A stretch of 64,000 nucleotides of DNA from Crotophaga sulcirostris. Lineage: Eukaryota > Chordata > Aves > Cuculiformes > Crotophagidae. Shown here piece after piece: positions 25,961 through 39,663 of the stretch; the stretch's first letter is position 1; each line of letters begins with the position of its first letter. The notes beneath the pieces are model-generated. The model was given only the letters and a program-made list of their open reading frames with translations, had not been told where the DNA came from and did not search any database. Position numbers and translations under genes: made by a program. The stretch is taken from NCBI GenBank assembly GCA_013397455.1, contig VYZB01000030.1, positions 1,774,546 through 1,838,545 of the forward strand. Direction: 5' to 3'.

Positions 25961-27824
25961 AAGGAGACTCCTCGCACTGAGACCCCTGGCAGGGATGGAC
26001 GGGGAGACAGGATGGGGCAGAGGCTGAGGGAAGCCTTCCATCCCACCCTGGGTCCCCCCAGGGGTTGCTTGGACGTGGCTGCTTGCTCCCCTGCTTGCTC
26101 CATCTGAGCCGTGCTGAGGGACACGATGTCCTGGAGCAGCGAGGAAGGCAGCAGAATCAAGTCTCCACAACCATCTTGGAGGTTGGGGGCCATCTCATTG
26201 ACTGAGGGTCTTATTAACCTGTGCACTTGATAGAACCCATAGGGAAAAGAGTGATGGGCAGGCAGCTGGACCGGCAGGTACAGAACAGGGAAGGTCATTG
26301 CTGAAGGTCTGGGTAGCAATATTATGGAGCAAGTGCCACTGACACTGCACCTAACAGTCATCTTTCTGTGTGCTGCAAGTCCACAGGCAGGTACGAGCCA
26401 TCAAATGGGACCCTTTTGCACATTTTCTTCTCCAAATATCCCCAGACAGACCCTACACAGAGCTGGAAATGTCACCTCATCTCAGCAGATATTCTGTCTT
26501 TGAAGACTGGATGGAGATGCTGGAAGGAGCAGCTCACTGATGAGCAACCCAGGCTGGAGAGGAGAAACCATTTTTGCTGGTTTGGAAGGAAATGGTGTTG
26601 CAGCCGGTGGTAGCTGAGGGCAGGTTGGACCAAGACCATGTTACGAGGCAGGAGATAGATTCAATGGTCGCAGTCTTGTCCCTCCTTTTTATCAGAAGAA
26701 TGTTGTCTTCAAAGGGGATGGGCTGGATTCAGAGCAGAGGGCAGAGATGGAGACGCCTCACCCAGGTTCTGCCCAGAACTCACCAAAAATGTGCTATGGG
26801 ATAACAAGGACAGCTTTAGGGATGCTGAAGGTGTTCAAGCCTCTGTTTGCAAAGTTTCAAGGCATCACAGTCAGCAAATGTCAAGGCAGCTGGTCAGCAA
26901 CAGCATCGACTTAGAGGATTTCTTGAGACCTACAGAATCCCCTCAAAATCCTCCAGACCTGAAACTCCATTGTAAACCCCATGACCACCAGCAGCAGGTT
27001 TCACTGCCCAGCAGCAGTGGTGATTTGTCACATGAACCCTGTCCATTAGCAGCAGGATGGAGCCCCAACCAGGAGGTTTCATGTCAGGACCTGAGCAGGT
27101 TTTGACACCTACTCTTTTGACCAGAAATGCAGTCTTCACAGGCACCTCCAACCATAAAAATGGACAGGAGAAGCAACAAGCACTCCCCAGTCTTTGCCAT
27201 AAAAGCACTCATGAAGGAGGGAGAAGAGCACCTCAGCCCAGGTAGCAAGAACAGAGCAACTGTCAGCCCAGCCCCAGGCCCCTGGAGTCCTCCAGTGCAT
27301 GTCCTCATGCCCCCAGGCTCACTGCAACCTATTCCCTTGGCGCATCCCATCCTCAGCTGCCCCACAACATCCATCCATCCCACCAGGGACATATTTCCCA
27401 GTCAGACCTCATCCGGAAGAACCTCAGGGCTTTTGGCAGCTGCTGCACCACAAAGTATTTCCCTGGCTTCTACGTGAACATCTCTGTTCCAGGAGAGCCC
27501 ATAAACACCCGGCAGGGTTTCGGCATGGGGGTAGGTGCAGGCTGGAAGGTGCTGCCTGCCAATTCAGCAGCGCTAGCTACGAACACCTCGGAGGGGTCTG
27601 TTGCAAGCAGAAAGCTGGCCAAATCCTGCTTATCAGATGGGATCTACCAATATCCCTGCTCACAGCAGTATGACTGCAGGGGTTTTTGTCAGCCAATGAT
27701 ATAAGGCTGAAATGAAGATAAATGAGAGCAGAAAAAAAGAGAAATCCCTCATCAAAACACATTTGAACTCAGGATAAAAAGGAACTCAGCGACAAGGGTT
27801 TCATTTTTTCTTCTTCCCAAACTT

Positions 27825-28080
27825 TGGGAACTCGGATGTGGGTGTGAATATCACTTTAAGGATTTATAAAATGACACATGGCCTCACCTGTCAGCATGCC
27901 AAAATCTGAATGTCGGTTTTAATTACACCGAATATTTTACTTTCTTATGCAGAGGCATAATCAATTATCTTATTTAAAGGCATTACGATAATGTGTGTGT
28001 AAAATGGAGCCATTCCCTGTATTGCATTAGATTCTCTAATTATAGGAGAATGTTTGGAGCTAAAATGTCAGCCTGTCATC
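27825..28080. promoter_or_regulatory. Candidate conserved non-coding element
   Basis: About 250 bases of AT-rich DNA with TTTTAATTACACC, TAATCAATTATCTTATTT and TCTCTAATTATAGG motifs and no open frame. This is the strongest enhancer-like block in the left half by motif density. It is proposed from composition only. Confidence 0.32.
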
Positions 28081-31000
28081 TGGCGGGTGTGTAATTCATG
28101 ATCTGCATTCGCCGGCGCGGATGGAGCTGACAAAAATTGCATTCATTCCCTTCCACTGCTTTAGCCTCAAATTCTCCTGGTCTGGAGGTGACAAATGCCA
28201 CCCCATCTCCCTTCCTGGAGCACAGCAAGTCCATCCCATCCTGCCTTGGGTGGATGGTGCTGTAGGGAGCTGAGTTTGACAAAGTGCTTTCTGTTGGTGG
28301 GTGTTTCTTAGTTAAACCTCAGTGTGCTCAGAGATGAAGTGTGAGGTTATGTATGAAGCTCTTGGGCAGCGTGGAGCTGTTAGGATGTGTTCACAGGCTC
28401 AGCAAATGGTTTCCTCGTGGTCCCACCTGGCAGGAGGAGACCTGGGCATGAGCACAGCCGGAGGCAGAAGACAAAACCCACGAGGGATTTATCAAAACAC
28501 CCTCATCTGAATTACGAATAATGAAAGCCCTCCAACTCTCAGTTATTAAAGCAGAGGGATTAGATAAAAATAGTGTGCTTGTTTCTTGGGAGCTTAGTCC
28601 TTTCTGTAAGCTTTACTCAAGTGAAAGCAGCTTGGATGGCTTGGCTGCCTGTATTGTGCAGGATGGTTCATGATTGCATCCACACTGTCACTTCTAGGTG
28701 GGCAATCACGCAGAGCAGGAGTAGGAGAGACATCCCTTTGACTTGGGGAGGGGGGAAGGAGAAGCTTTTGGAAGTTATGAAACTTTCTCAGTAAATGAGG
28801 AATGCTGGGGGGGGAATTGCAGTCACAGCAACGAAAGGCAGTTGTGATCCCACATGCTAAAGGGCAGCAAGAAGCTTCATCCTAGAGGTTCTGCTGGGAG
28901 CTGGGGCTTCCATTTCTCGGTTCCTCCGTGTCACTAAAGGGCACCTCAACAGCACCATGACAAAGGGGATGGTCCCAGTGATGAAAATGCAGCTGGTGAC
29001 TTTGCCATTGATCAAAGGGTCAAATCACATAGGAAAGCATCATTGCTTTGTCTAGCTCCAGGTGACGCTGCTCCCCAGGCAGTAACTACCCAGTCACCCT
29101 GAAAACAAGCACTGTATGACCAAACACACCACACTATGTAACACCACTGGTTATGAGCAGTGCAGTCTCCTGGCCCGTGTCTGTGTCCTGACTTTCAGAC
29201 CAAGCCACTTTCCTGATTTTCTGCAGCGACTTGAATCCATGCAGTGGAGCAGGACCTGGGTCTCCCTCTGTGCTTTCCACATCACCCCTGCCTTTCCAAA
29301 TCTCCTGTTCCCAGCACCACCTTCCCCACACACGGACATCCTAAAGCAGGCATCTTCCCAAAACTGCCAAGGATGCACACAATGCCATTAAGAGGCTTAT
29401 TAAAAAGTGACGCTCCAATTTAACACCTATTAGGCAGCACAGTGCCCTTCAGCAGCGCAGAGGAACCTGCAAATGGAAGCCCCGGCTCCCAGCAGAACCC
29501 TAAGAGGCTGAGTTTAACTTTATGGCTCCAATTAGAGGAACACTAAAGCAGCACTGGTGCTGTGGATTTATTAACACTCAACCCATCCCCAGACTGCTGC
29601 TGGCCAACTCTAGCAGCAGGCACAAGCAGATGCTTTGCTGGCCATGCCCATGCTCCATCCACCCTAAGGGGAGGTTTTGCAGAGGGATGGAATGGCATCA
29701 AACAAAGGGGTACTCGGGGGAGCAGAGGCTGAACCCATCCCTGGTGGCTGCTGCGATTTGAGTTTCCTCTTTTGGGAGGATGTAGCCAGCTGGTAGGATG
29801 CTAAGACAAAGCAGAGAAAAGTCTCCCTGGGTCTCAGTTCTTCCTTTGGTCTGGATGAGCAGGGTGAGGTGCGCTGCGAGAGCGGGAGGGAGAAAAGCCG
29901 CCTTCACGCACAATCTGGAGTTGTTTAAAAAGCCTGTTTGTTCCAGGAGGTTTATAGGCTGCCTTTGCCTAATAAAGTAATTTTTTTAGCATCTCGCATC
30001 AGCCTAATTACTTGTCACAATAATGAAGACAGCTCTCGTGTGCTGTGCTCCCTGGCCCAGCCTGGGGCAGGCGTGACCGGCAGAGGCAGCGGGATGCACA
30101 AGGCTGCAGGGGGGATGAAGACTTGGCGTCATGCATTCCCCCCCTTCAGTCCCAGCATCTGAGGTCATTTCCCTGTGCACCTGCTGTTTCCCATTTCTGC
30201 ATCGCAGTTCCCCAAAGCAACAGCCCAAACACCTTACGAGGGGCCCCTCTCACCCAGGGCGCGTTGCCGGTGGGACCCTCTTGGCAAACCATAGCTTTGC
30301 CAGCTGTGGGGATGGGAGCAACATTTTAGCACTGTGCTGCTGCTCCAGGACCACAAATGTCCCCTCTCTGGGACAGAGGGACATCTCCAGCCCCAAGCTG
30401 CTAACACCTGCTAAGGAGAGCCAGGGGTGAGACAGAACAACAAGACCAAGCAGGTCCTATTCTGGACCCTCCAGCAGGGCATCACCCCCCATGCAAACCA
30501 CCCATGGGGCTGTGGTCACCCCATGGCACTGCTACCCCAAAGGCTCAGTCCCCCAACAGCTCCCACATGCCCCATGGAGCAGCCACTGCCCACACTGGCA
30601 AGGCAGGCAGGGCAGCTCCCACCCTGCCATCTCTCCCACCCTTCTCAGGCTGCCCAGGAAGGATTTCATTGCTGCTTTTTCTCCCCGTCCTCACTGCTGG
30701 CTCATTACCTGGCATGCCCCCACCAGCACATGCTGTCATTTCCTCACTGTGAACAATGTCTAACAGCTCTTTTTCCCCTCTCTTCATTCAGACAAACAAA
30801 CAACCAAACCCTTCCAGGCCTTTGTAACCAGAAGAAAATTAGTAGCAGGTGAAAGCAGACCAAACTGTTCCTAACATAGCCAGGGAACAGTGTTTCTTTC
30901 CCCTCCCATTTGCTGCTCTGAGGTTTGAGTGGGAAAAAAGCAAATTAGTGTGGTGAACACTTCAGCTTTTCCTGAGCAAAGTACAGGTTTAACAGAGAGC

Positions 31001-31738
31001 CTGTCCCAGGCAACTGCGTCCCCACTTGCTCCCTGCATGGACACCCCATCATCCATCCTCTGCCTGTCCTATGTGGGCAAATCCAACCCTTATTCATGTG
31101 CAACGCTCCGCAAAGTGGGAAATTTTCAGGCTAGAAAACAAAAAAACATCATTCCAGTTTGACATGTAATGTTTCATTTCATTCTCACATTACACAACTT
31201 GGTTTCTTTAAGCTTTGAAGGAAGATCAATGGCAAACCCCAAAACCCCAACATTTGGAAACAAGAAGTCCCAAGTTTTGGTTCTGGAGAGGCTAATGAAC
31301 TGTGGTCACATGCTCCTCAAGAAATGCCACATCTTTGAGCCAAACCATGGTGTTTGACTTGAATTCATTAGTACCTTTTGTTCCTCCTGCCACTATTTTC
31401 TCTGCATTTGTTTACGTGAAGAAAATCCCCCCCTTCACATTCCCCAGCTCTCCTCACATATTAGAGGAACATTATGGGATATTTATAGCTCAGCTGAGCT
31501 TGCTAAATGCCTTCTTCTAGGAAAATAGTTCATCAAACTGTCTATTTTGACTCTTTCTTTAATCTCTTTTGCCCATCTGTTCCCACTGCCGTTGCTGGAA
31601 GCCTGGCACCACCTGAATCAGGACGGGCACAGGTGCACAGCTCAGCTTGGGGACATCACCTCAGTTATTGGGGAGCAGCAAATGTGAGCTGGCTGCAAAC
31701 CCCAGCCCTACTGCTGGCTTTGTGGGCATCCTTTCAGT

Positions 31739-31803
31739 GCCACTGCACAGCAAAATCTCCACTGCCACTGCACAGCAAAACAGCTTTGGTGCCACTGCAC
31801 ACC
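31739..31803 (+). repeat. Short tandem repeat, about 25-base period
   Basis: The word GCCACTGCACAGCAAAA occurs at 31,739-31,755 and 31,764-31,780, and a shortened version begins at 31,791. A small minisatellite-like array of about three units, with no coding function evident. Confidence 0.8.
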
Positions 31804-34269
31804 TGCAGCCAGACTGGACACAGCAGGGAGCTAAACCAGCCTTAGCCAAGCCGGGGCTGGCTGAGCTGAGCACCCTACTCATGGAGCAACTGGGGCTTTG
31901 CATGTCTGTGGGACACCTCAGATGGGAATAAAGCAACTTGCAGAGAGGTTTGCCTCACTCCAAGGGAAATCCCAGCCACTTGGTGCAGTTCTGGCTGGAT
32001 GACAGGTGATCCTGTGGGAAGGGCGGCAACTTTTTAGGTGGCTGCGCTCATCACACGCTGGGCGATGCAGAAATGGAATCCCCAGAGCACAACGTTGCCT
32101 ACCACTGGCTGCCCAGCCAGGACAGAACATATCCCAGCACAGGGTGCTTCACTGCATGGCTCTGCTTTCATTCAAAGTCTGGTAAACTTGACAAACTCTG
32201 AAGAAAAATCCTTGTGCTCACAGACTGCCAGAGGAAGCTGTAACATTTGCAAAGTGGGCTGCCAACCGCTTCCCTGTCCCCTTGTTGAACCCCACATCTC
32301 CACTAGCCCATCTGGCTGGTGCTCCTCAGAGAAAAAGCTTTGCTCACCACCTGAGGACACAGCTCCAAGGCATCCTGCTAATCTCCCTGCACCCACACCT
32401 ACAACTGCGTGGCCAAAAGCTCCTCCACTCCCCTTTCTCTTAATACATGGGAGGAAAGCATCTGAGATCACCGCAGTTTTTACTGTCAGATTTGGCAGCC
32501 TTTTCATATTTGCTTGGATTGAGATATAAATTGAATTTGGTTTTCTCCCACTGACTCAGTTATTTGTTATAGGAATAAGCATGTGGTAATGGATTAGACA
32601 GGGGAAAGAGATTTCTCTTTCAGGCAGATGCACGAGGTGGGATTTGCCATGCCCTGTCCCATGTTTTCCTGGTGTGGCTTTGCATCACTGATGACTTTGC
32701 AAGCCTCTTCCCCTTGCTGACATGGGATTTTTTTTCGTGGCAGACTTGTGCTTTTTTTCCCCCCCAAACTCCGCAATGCTCTAGCATGAAGGAAATTAAA
32801 CCAACGGTGAAATCATTTTCTAAATCTGCTCCCCACCCATATTCTTCCCCCTCCCTCAGTCCCCATCAGTCAATTTGTTGGAAACAGCGAAAAGCATTTC
32901 TGGGGCTCTTCAGCCTTGTCTGCAGCAATCTTCCTGCCTAAGGAGCTGTCAAGCTCCCTTGCCCTTCCATCTTCTTTTTGTGCAGATGAGGAGCAGTACC
33001 TGATGCTCTCCACATCCCAGCCACACCCCTCCTACCTGCCTGCTCACAGTAGAACCACGCTGCCCCACCAGCCACCCGGCAGGGACTGTGGACAGAAAGG
33101 GCAGCAGCATGTGCAGATTTAATCCCTGGATCTGCCCACCAGCTCTGGCATTTCCACACTCCCAGTCGCAGCAATGCAGCTCCAGCCAGGGCCTCTGAGC
33201 AGCACCCCTGAGCCTTGTCCAGTGGCCCCAGCCCATCTGATGGCAAACAGAGCCCCAAAAAAACCTCAGGCACACTGCAGGCACTGGAGCCCAGCTCCTT
33301 GGCACCTGCAGGGACTTTCCATGGAAAACCCATAGAACTCCCCTGCCCTCAGCACTTGACAGGGCTGCAGGTCCTCGCAGCATCCCTGAAGCCACAGCAC
33401 ACTCTGCAGGCACTCGTACTGCAGCACCGACCCCAAACCCTGCACAGGGTCCCTCCCCACCAGTGGCACAGCCACCCACAGGCCTGTGGCACCAGGCTGC
33501 AGCAAGGTCCATGCCCACAGCCCTGCTCAGTGGGCACTGAAGCCACATCCCCCAGATGCCAGCAGAGAAGTAAAGGTGTGAAATAGAGGCCAGTGCTATG
33601 CCCTCCCTCCTGCCTACCCCCCTGGCTCTGCAGCCCCACCACGCTGCCCCTGGCAAACTGCTGGGTGGTTGCTGCCTGTGGCTCCCCCACATCAGGGTTT
33701 GGCAGCTGCAGCAGGGCTTTGCCCCTCCTGATGCTCACTCCAGCTGCAGGGCTCCAGTACAGCACAGCAACGGCTCCACTAATTGTATCAGCATAAACAT
33801 GGTTTATAGCACTGCCACTGCTGTGTGTCAGCTTTTCTAAATCACCCTGTGCAGTGGTCTCCATCCCTTGCCAAAGCACCAGCTCCTTTCAAAATGCTTC
33901 AGTGAGATTAGAGATGCCAGGAGATTCCCCCCTTAGCAGCAAACATTAAAGGAAAGTTTGCAAATGGCTGTCTGGCAAGGATGGGGCAGACAGAAGGATC
34001 CACAAACAGCCTCCAGCAAGGAAATCTCCACATCAGTTAGAGATCAGGTCAAACCCTCCACATCCCTGGTGCGAGGGAGTACTAAGAGCACACTCTGCAG
34101 GTTATATAGAAAGGGGGAGAAACTACCAAAAGCCCTAAGAAAAAAAAACAAAAACAAAAACCAAAGGAATAGAGACATAGCTCCATCAGCAGAAGAAATA
34201 AAACAGGACACACCACAAACCTCCTTTCAATACAGCTGCTTTCTCCTCAGTTTTTTTTGTTGTGTTGTG

Positions 34270-34290
34270 TTTTTTTTTTTTTTTTTTTTT
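34270..34290. repeat. Oligo-T tract
   Basis: An uninterrupted run of 21 T following a T- and G-rich stretch. No retroelement body is recognised next to it. Confidence 0.8.
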
Positions 34291-36599
34291 CTATCCTGCC
34301 TAGCCCTCCCAGGACATGCTCAGTATCTGCTTCCAGCCCATTAGGGCAAATGCCCCCTTTAACAAGCCCACATCAAGCTGGATATGGAGCAGCTGTGGCT
34401 CCTGAACCCCTCCCCAGACCCCAAAAGCCATTCCATCAGTGGTCTCACCTGCAGAAAACACCTGGCCCCAGCTTCTTGGCACCTCCCTATCCCAGAGCCA
34501 CATACCCTAGTACAGGGAAGGAGGCCAGAGCTTGCCAGAAAACAACAGCAATTCTGAGCAGAGCTCTTGCAAAATCCCCATCCTTTCCCGCACACTGCGG
34601 AGCAGAAGCAGCTGCAGTGATCCCACCTCAGAAGAAAGGAGCCACGAGGCAGACAGAGCCTCTCAGCAGTGAAGAGCTGTGGTGCAGGCTGCCAGGAGCT
34701 GGCTGGGATGCTCCTAAAGAGCATCCAGAAAGCCTCAATTCGCTGCTCAAGTCCCATGCAGTGGCAAAGCTCTTGGCTTCTTTTACTGAGGAGGCTGATG
34801 TGGGGTATCCCAGGACTGGACTAGTCCCATTAATGGTTGCTGTTGGGTGAACTCCGAGGAGGACCCCCTAAAAGTGTGCAGGTGGTCCCCGGAGACAAGA
34901 AGTATGATGTGGGCTCTGAGGACCTGGACACTGGGGAAATCTGGCTCCAGCAAGTCCACACACAGCCTGGGGGAGTGCATGGGGTGCCAGCTCACTGCCT
35001 GCAATGCCTGAGCCTTCAAAAATGCATGTGTGGGGCTTAGAATGTGCTGCTCGGTTTGAGCTTGCTGTTGGAAGTGGTGGGGTCCCCTGGGCTGCTGTAT
35101 CCCCCACAGTGCTGGAGGGTGAGATCAGCATCCCTCCTCAGGGGTACCCCCCGCGCTTCGCAACCTGCATCACCCAGAGCCTGACAGCTTCAGGGCGCTG
35201 TGCCCAAAGTTGTTCCCAGAGTTGGAAAACTAAACAGCTACAGAAGCACATTTCAGCCCCTTAGGGGTTTTGTTGCTAAAGCTTCTGGGCTGCAGTGGGG
35301 CCTCTCAGCTGGCCCTGTCCACCACTTGTGTCTCAGCTGGGCTGAGCCTCCATTCAAGCACGTGTGCCTCTCACAGGTATGTAAAAATAGAAATAACAAC
35401 CTCTTCTCTCTTTCCTGCCTGGTTGGAGAAATAGCTTAATTAGTTAATAAGGGGTTTAATTTGTTGTGTAGCTGTGTGAAGAACTTGCAGAGGGCAAGCT
35501 AAGTCAATAAGTCAAAGCAATGAGCCTTAGTGGTAGGCTGGGAAGGGAGGAGGGGTGTCCCCACCACAACTGGCCATGCCCTGCAGGGACACCTGGCTCC
35601 ATCTCCAGCCTCAGCAAAGATTTCCAGGCCAGGCCCGACGAGCTCCTCCTGGGTGATGAAATGATTGTGTCCTGGCAGAAAAGTTGGGGCAGATCAGTGT
35701 TTTTTTGATCTGCTGAACAATTTTAGCCCACTCTAGCAAGTCTTGAGCAAGATACAGGGGTTTCCCCTTCTCCACACTAAGATGTGGGGATCCCAATATT
35801 CCCCTCAGCACTGGGGAAAGACAGGGAAGTGACCAGAGGATGGTTCTTTATTCCCATATGCTCAAACCCAGTGGCAATGAAAATGCTGAATCTTGAACAC
35901 GGATTTCAAAGTCTTTTTCTCCAAGTGCACTGGGCTTGTACACATGGGGAAACTGATGGTAGCGCCCACTGCCCATATCCCCTGTGCCCGGTCTTGTAGT
36001 GGCAAGATTTATCCCCTGTAGCTGTAGCAGCAGGACCTGGTCCCTCAATACCCAGTTACTTTGGCCAGCAGAGATGTCCTTGCACCCCTGGTTTCTGCCT
36101 GGCCCTTGCACCAGCAGTTTGTCACTCCTTCCTCCCCTCCTCTTCCCCACCAGGCACTGTTGTGCAGCCCTGCTGATGGCTCTGGACTGGATTGCATAGC
36201 ACCACTCAATTTAACTCATGGCTCTATCAAGACCGTGGTGTCCAGGCTGGGCTTCCCAGATGTTCCTCCTTGACCCTGCTGAGCACCAGCGAGGGGAAGT
36301 GTCACTGCTGGGTTGCTGATGGAGCTGGAGCCAGGGTGCATCTGTTGGGGTCCACAGAGTCATGCTGGGAGATGCCAGAAGAACCAAACCCTTCTTCCCA
36401 GCAAGCCCAGGCAAAGCCATGGCAAACTTGTCTTTCTTCCCACATGGCAGCTCTCTGTGTCCCGTTTGGGTGTCATTATAGGTAATTCCCTGCTTGATGT
36501 TCTGTCTGAGGTGGGGGAGGGAGGCACCATTTCAAGAATAGACAAAACGGCTCTTCCTTCATCAGCATTAACCTCAGGCAGCTCTCAAGAAAAATTCTG

Positions 36600-36880
36600 G
36601 GCAATTAGTGGAGCATAAGAAGATTTATAATTGAAATCTAGTTTGTAGCACTACAGGCGGCTCCCTCGAAAGACATTTCTCAGACACACAAAAAAAAGGG
36701 GGGGAGAAAAGAATAGAGAGACTCAGAGGGGGAGAGGGAACTAGTTAAAGAGTTTTAAAATCTTGCCGAAAACTCCATTTAATTTAACATTGCATGATAG
36801 CTTTCATAATTCAGAACAAAGTGTAAAGCTCTTTAATGAGGCCATTAATGACCCTTTAATTTACTCCATCAGGGAGTAAT
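36600..36880. promoter_or_regulatory. Candidate conserved non-coding element
   Basis: AT-rich block with TTTAATTTAACATTGCATG, TTTCATAATTC, CTCTTTAATGAGG and CCTTTAATTTACTCC motifs and no open frame. It sits just outside the telomere-like tract at 37,071. Candidate enhancer by composition only. Confidence 0.3.
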
Positions 36881-37070
36881 CTGTGGCCACTGATATCTGT
36901 GGCCTGTTAGAATCTTCTCCTGGCAGCCCTTTCACAGCTTCCAACCAAGTTTTGCTGGGGTACAGTGCTATGGGTCTGTAGCGTTCTCTGCAGGGCCCGG
37001 CCCTGAAAATGCAAAATTGCAAACGTCCATGGATTGCTCCCACAGGGAAGGTGCCAGCACTGAAAGCTCA

Positions 37071-37100
37071 TTAGGGTTAGGGGCTAGGGGTAGGGTCAGG
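37071..37100 (+). repeat. Telomere-like tract, TTAGGG on plus strand
   Basis: Two perfect TTAGGG units at 37,071-37,082 followed by degenerate CTAGGGG and TAGGG units, about 30 bases in all. It marks the outer edge of the left copy of a 1.4 kb inverted repeat whose other copy ends in a longer CCCTAA tract at 47,543-47,661. Vertebrate telomeres are TTAGGG; short interstitial tracts of this kind are usually scars of double-strand-break repair or former chromosome ends. Confidence 0.75.
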
Positions 37101-38476
37101 TATAATGGGGAGAGACAACTAGGAATGTGTAATTGCTTCTATTGGCTGAGACACCTTTAAAAAAAAAAGAAAATAAAAATTTCCTGCTTTATTCCAAAGA
37201 CCTCACCGTCATTTCTTCAGAAAATGTCAGTTTCTAAGCATCTTCAGATCAAAAGAGCCATTCCTGATTGCAACAGGGTTCACAGCTTCTCAAGTTTGCT
37301 TTTACCAGCCTTCCTGTCTGCTTTCCCATGCTCAGGGCTGTTAAGCACTTCTGGTCTGCTTCTGTCTTTGACCCAAAGAGGGTTTCTTGCACCAGCAGAT
37401 GCAATATTCAAGGCAAACGCAGGAGGACAGAGGTGCAGCCCACAAAAATCAATCCTCCCAAAGCCTCTGCAGAAAGCGGCAGGGAAGAAGCTCTCAGGCT
37501 ATTGGTAGGGGAAAATGTTGGAGCCCATAGGAAAGCACGTCAAGAGTCGATGTTTCTGACATGGACCTATAAAGGACAGGAACAGCCCAAGCTTGAAGGT
37601 CTGCAGAGCTGGGTCTCCCTGCAGCATGTGTTTGGTAAGGAGTGGGGACACAGTCTCAGAGAGACTTTTGTTTTCCATCTCTCTTGGCCTCTCCCCCTCA
37701 GATTCTGGTTGGGTTGTCATTCTCATTTCCTTCTTCACCCCTGATTTTGCTGACGCAGGTTAGAGACCTGATGGACCATCGAGGTACTGACACCACTTGC
37801 GCCTGTGAGGTTCGTGAGTCACCCTCATTTCACAGCTTAAAGGACTGCTGACGCTGATGCCCTCAGAAAGGGCACTTCGGGAGGAACATCAATACATTTG
37901 AAACCGTGTCGGCACTCAGCAGCAGCAGCAGGCTTTGTGCACGCTGGTTTGTTATTGTAGGGTCTCCTGCGTGCACCAGGTTTGTGGTTGTAGGGTCATT
38001 TTTTACTTTAGGGGAAGGAATCGGAGTGGAAGATTGCTTGACCTACCTGGTTCACTCATGCAGAACTGCTTTGCAGCACAGGGTCAAATTAAATTTGTCA
38101 GAACACTTTCATCACAAAAAGAAATTATGGCCAAAAGACATTTTAAATATGGACAAGAAAAAAAGTACAACAAAACCCCACAGATATACAGTCCAATGGA
38201 GAGAAAAAAATTGACATTATTGTTTTAAAATTCCAAGGGCTTTTGGACTCTCACACTGAAAAGTGATCTAAGCACTAAAAGCAGTAGGACCTTGGCAGGA
38301 TAAATGGACTTGAACTTGGACCAGTTATCCTAAAGTGCCCGGTGTCAGCAATGCAAATGGTGGTGTAGGAGATCAGGAAGGGGAGGGAACCTGCAGGCAA
38401 GGAGAGGAGGCAAAGTGGAAGTGGCTGCCCCAAGGACCAGCACACCCAGTAGACGAAGGTTGCCCACTCATAGAGT
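37101..38476 (+). repeat. Inverted repeat A, left copy (partner 46,175-47,542)
   Basis: The sequence is repeated in reverse complement at 46,175-47,542 with very few differences. The frame at 37,906-38,214 (102 codons) translates identically in the other copy. Homology starts just inside the telomere-like tract and stops abruptly near 38,476. The open frames in it resemble no family I know and their content does not suggest a conserved protein; near-identity reflects recent duplication. On the minus strand an AATAAA-containing segment near the telomere-like edge is followed by A/T-rich sequence, so a retroelement origin is possible but unproven. Confidence 0.9.
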
Positions 38477-39663
38477 GATGCTCTCCATCCCAGTGCAAAG
38501 GTGGGATGTGCCTAGGTGGATGCATCTAGCCTTTGTGCACCACAGGGGCAGGAGAAGCCAAATTGTCTTAGCAAAATCACACCCAAAGGAAAAACGGAGG
38601 AGCAGGAGATATGAGAGCAGCAGCACTAAGGGGACCCTATGGATGGAGCTGGCTGCCCAGGAATGGGGTCATTCCTGGGATGCTGTCCTGAGCGGTGCCG
38701 GTTGACTAACGGAGAGCAGGGAAATGAGCCAGATCTGAGCAGCACAGGAATTTCCCACTGTCACACAGAATTGCCTGCAGACCCACATGCTCTGGGGGCT
38801 CTCACTCCCTTTGGTTCTGGTAGCAAACAGCTCTGGGCAGCTCTAGGATTAAGTTCCCTTAGCTTCATTGTTATTTGATTTCCAGAAATATCAGTGCAGG
38901 GATCCCATCCAGACTGGACCCTGGCTTGTTTACTGAGCACAGGCTGCCATTTAGTTAGAAACACATGGGCTCTTATTACTACATTTCCCTGGAAAGAAGC
39001 AATGGTTTAAATTAAAGAAGAAAATATTTAGTAAAAATCAAAACTTGCATCACACACATAGAGGCTCTGACATTTCATCGCCAGTCCATTCCCCACCTCT
39101 CCATTCCATTTCCTGCTCAGCACATCCCTGCTAACAAAGACCATCTCTAGGGAAGCCAACAGCCAAGGGCTTCGGTGCTGGCTGTGTGGCCAGCTACACA
39201 GGGTCAAGACTTGCAGCCTATGAAGTACAAACAGCCTCTTGAAGCTGCCTGCTTTTGCACCGGTTTCTTAATGTTCCCAGGTAGCTAACGCATCCTCAGG
39301 GCTCCAAGAGGTGAGACTTTGCAGCTACTGCCCTTGAGGGCATGCAGTACTTGAAGCCAACAGACACCACCACCACGAGAATCTTTTTGTAGTTTAGCTA
39401 AAACCAGAAATGCACAGTTCCAGCCACACTGAAAGACACCTACACGTATACCCATGAGTGACCCAAGCTCCTCTGAGCTGTCAAAGATCTCTCTCAACCA
39501 CTGTAATAGAGTGCACAGACACCTGAGGGTCCTCATGCATCCACTCTCCTTCTGCTGCTTTAAATCCCCCAGGAGAGGGCAGCTGAAACGTTTAAAGCCT
39601 CGATTTAGTCACTTGGATGGGTGATCAAAATCCTCCCCCTTGTGGGCCAATGCTCACGGGTGT
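38477..39663. other. Unique non-coding spacer inside the inverted-repeat segment
   Basis: No partner was noticed elsewhere in the window and no gene is recognised. It separates repeat A from duplicated block X1. Confidence 0.5.

Larger units (their letters stand above)
23851..37070. other. Non-coding interval, no gene recognised
   Basis: No gene could be supported. A GC-rich, CpG-containing patch lies at about 24,360-24,480 but has no open frame or exon beside it that I recognise. The longer frames near 32,949-33,879 (minus) overlap one another in different phases and are rich in Cys, Trp and Gly from GC-rich sequence; they look like chance. Simple repeats and two AT-rich candidate elements are listed separately. 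Confidence 0.5.

Noticed and set aside
32949..33879. Overlapping minus-strand frames of 247 and 176 codons
   Set aside because: They overlap in different phases and are Cys/Trp/Gly-rich from base composition, with no family match.
37906..38214. A 102-codon frame identical in both copies of repeat A
   Set aside because: Identity follows from recent duplication of the whole block, since non-coding parts are equally alike; it is not evidence of protein constraint.
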